DNA of 6,573 nucleotides from an uncultured Alistipes sp. (GTDB lineage: Bacteria; Bacteroidota; Bacteroidia; Bacteroidales; Rikenellaceae), in contig CATKXN010000149.1 in assembly GCA_949840605.1 (NCBI GenBank), forward strand, positions 1-6,573. Direction: 5' to 3'. A program made the position numbers and the translations under genes. The notes beneath the pieces were generated by a model. The model did no database searches and was not told the DNA's origin. It worked only from the letters and a program-made list of their open reading frames with translations. This document shows, in pieces, positions 5,168 to 6,573 of this stretch. The first letter of the stretch is position 1, and every line of letters begins with the position of its first letter.

Positions 5168-6412
5168 ATGGACAAAACGGCTTGCCCGGGCCGCGTCAAA
5201 GGCACACTGACGCCGCCCTGCTCGAAAAGTTATGCCCAGCGCGCCCTTGCGGCGGCGCTGCTTTCGGAGGAGGTTTCGGTGCTGCGCAACCTCGAATTCT
5301 GCGACGACACCCGCTCGGCCCTCCGCTGCATCGAGGCGCTGGGCGCCCGGGTTCGCCAGGCGGACCCCACGACGCTCTCCATCGAGGGCGGGCTCGCCCC
5401 CAGGGTCAGCCGGCTCGACGTCGGCGAATCGGGGCTCGCGACACGCCTTTTCACCCCCCTGGCGTCGCTCTGCTCCACGCCCATCGTCATCGAGGGGCGC
5501 GACTCGCTGCTGCGCCGGCCGATGGGGATGATGCTCGAACCGCTGCGCCGGCTGGGCGTGCAGGTCCGCGACAACGACGGCTACCTGCCGATCGAAGTCT
5601 GCGGCCCGATCCGCGGCGGGGAGATCGAAGTCGACGGATCGGTCTCGTCGCAGTTCATCACGGGGCTGCTGCTGGCCCTGCCCAAAGCCAAACAGGATAC
5701 GACGCTGCGCGTACAGGGCGCGGTGTCGATACCTTATTTAGATATGACGCTCGACACGGCGGCCCGTTTTGGCGTGGAGATCAGCCAGCGCGACTACGAG
5801 GAGTTCTACATCCCGGGACGCCAGCACTACCGCTCGACCTATTTCAGCATCGAGGGCGACTGGAGCGCCGCGGCCATGCTGCTGGTGGCGGGCGCCACGG
5901 CGGGAGAGATCACCGTGCGCAACGTCTCGATGCTCTCCAAGCAGGCCGACACGGCCATCTGCACGGCGCTGGTGCGCGCCGGCGCGGCAGTCATTAACGA
6001 ACCGGAATCGGTGACGGTCCAGCACCGTCCGCTGCACGCTTTCGAGTTCGACGCCACCAACTGCCCCGACCTCTTTCCGGCGCTCGCCGCGCTCGCCACG
6101 GCGGCCGACGGCGTGAGCGAGATCCGAGGCACCTCGCGTCTCGAATACAAGGAGTGCAACCGCGCCGAGGCCATCCGCGACGAATACGCCAAGCTGGGCA
6201 TCGAGGTCGACACCTCGGAGGAGGACCTGATGCGCATACGCGGCGGGCAGGCGCACGGAGCGCGCACGCACAGCCACGGCGACCACCGCATGGCCATGTC
6301 GCTGGCCGTCGCAGCGCTGCGCTCGGATGGCGAGATCACGATCGAGGGGGCCGAAAGCGTCGCCAAAAGCTATCCCGGATTCTTCGAGGACCTCGAACTC
6401 ATCCGGTATTAA
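5168..6412 (+). CDS. aroA: 3-phosphoshikimate 1-carboxyvinyltransferase (EPSP synthase)
   Basis: Catalyses the sixth shikimate-pathway step: shikimate-3-phosphate plus phosphoenolpyruvate gives EPSP and phosphate, in the cytoplasm. The 414 residues fit the family length. Recognisable sites are K20-S21 and R25 in the N-terminal substrate loop, GESG at 86-89 followed by R93, RPMG at 117-120, SSQF at 160-163, the shikimate-phosphate site SIPY at 187-190, the probable catalytic D301 in CPDLFP, K328-E329 and R332, H373-R374 in GDHRMAM, and K400 in KSYPGFF. Several loops differ from the common consensus: PPCSKS instead of PGSKS, KECNR instead of KESDR/KETDR, and GESGLATRL instead of GNAGTAMRP. All the lysines and arginines expected in the active site are present, so I read it as functional but diverged. 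It starts 2 bases after lptB and ends 12 bases before aroC, which supports the assignment. UDP-GlcNAc enolpyruvyl transferase (MurA) is excluded by the shikimate-site motifs and by the aroC neighbour. Confidence 0.95.
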   Translation: MDKTACPGRVKGTLTPPCSKSYAQRALAAALLSEEVSVLRNLEFCDDTRSALRCIEALGARVRQADPTTLSIEGGLAPRVSRLDVGESGLATRLFTPLASLCSTPIVIEGRDSLLRRPMGMMLEPLRRLGVQVRDNDGYLPIEVCGPIRGGEIEVDGSVSSQFITGLLLALPKAKQDTTLRVQGAVSIPYLDMTLDTAARFGVEISQRDYEEFYIPGRQHYRSTYFSIEGDWSAAAMLLVAGATAGEITVRNVSMLSKQADTAICTALVRAGAAVINEPESVTVQHRPLHAFEFDATNCPDLFPALAALATAADGVSEIRGTSRLEYKECNRAEAIRDEYAKLGIEVDTSEEDLMRIRGGQAHGARTHSHGDHRMAMSLAVAALRSDGEITIEGAESVAKSYPGFFEDLELIRY

Positions 6413-6424
6413 AACCCGTTGCCC

Positions 6425-6573
6425 ATGAACCAATTCGGACAAAATTTCCGGCTCACCGTCTGGGGTGAGTCGCACGGGGCGCAGATCGGCGTCTCGATGG
6501 ACGGCGTTCCGGCCGGAATACCCCTCTCTGAGGCGGATTTCGCCGAGGACCTCGCACGCCGCCGCAGCGGAGC
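6425..6573 (+). CDS. aroC: Chorismate synthase, N-terminal part (runs off the window)
   Basis: Catalyses the last step of the shikimate pathway, EPSP to chorismate with loss of phosphate, and needs reduced FMN. Only the first 49 codons are present. They read [18 protein letters not shown] and continue [14 protein letters not shown] to a double-Arg motif (LARRRSG). This is the family's N-terminal signature: GESHG with the active-site histidine at 17, DGxPAGIPL, and the RRxxG phosphate/flavin region. The ATG at 6425 is 12 bases after the aroA stop and fits the family N-terminus; no Shine-Dalgarno is visible. Being directly after aroA, it is very likely co-transcribed. The reading frame is intact to the window edge. 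Confidence 0.95.
   Translation, partial: MNQFGQNFRLTVWGESHGAQIGVSMDGVPAGIPLSEADFAEDLARRRSG

Noticed and set aside
5738..6475. 245-codon minus-strand open frame across aroA and aroC
   Set aside because: It overlaps two well-supported enzymes and shows no recognisable domain.

Overview
The window looks like chromosomal DNA from a GC-rich member of the Bacteroidales. An Alistipes-like gut bacterium is my best guess. The reasons are a TAnnTTTG-type -7 promoter box in the only AT-rich gap, mostly absent Shine-Dalgarno sequences, a RecQ with a long C-terminal extension, and strongly G/C-ending codons. The genus is inferred, not proven. There are no RNA genes, CRISPR arrays, insertion sequences or gene-free stretches over 300 bases.

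Layout, left to right. A plus-strand gene that begins before the window (2-1255) encodes a protein of unknown function. It has a charged coiled coil and a C-terminal module resembling the SmpA/OmlA/BamE-like fold. It ends at a strong 17-bp terminator hairpin (1259-1302). Convergent to it is a minus-strand unit, read right to left: recQ (2070-4262), then three very small two-helix membrane proteins (1820-2038, 1626-1811, 1373-1612) separated by 31, 8 and 13 bases. A 108-base AT-rich divergent promoter region (4263-4370) separates recQ from a plus-strand unit. That unit is lptB (4371-5165), aroA (5168-6412) and the start of aroC (6425 to the window edge).

How the genes work together. LptB powers lipopolysaccharide extraction from the inner membrane. 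AroA and AroC catalyse the last two steps of the shikimate pathway to chorismate. The 2-base and 12-base gaps imply that the three are co-transcribed, although LPS export and aromatic synthesis have no direct biochemical link. RecQ is a DNA repair helicase. The three small membrane proteins behind it are unrecognised and share one topology: a short N-terminus, two helices and a basic C-terminal tail.

I see no convincing new defence or mobile system. The items most worth a second look are the small membrane-protein trio behind recQ, the RecQ C-terminal extension, the diverged active-site loops of AroA, and the modular protein at the left edge.
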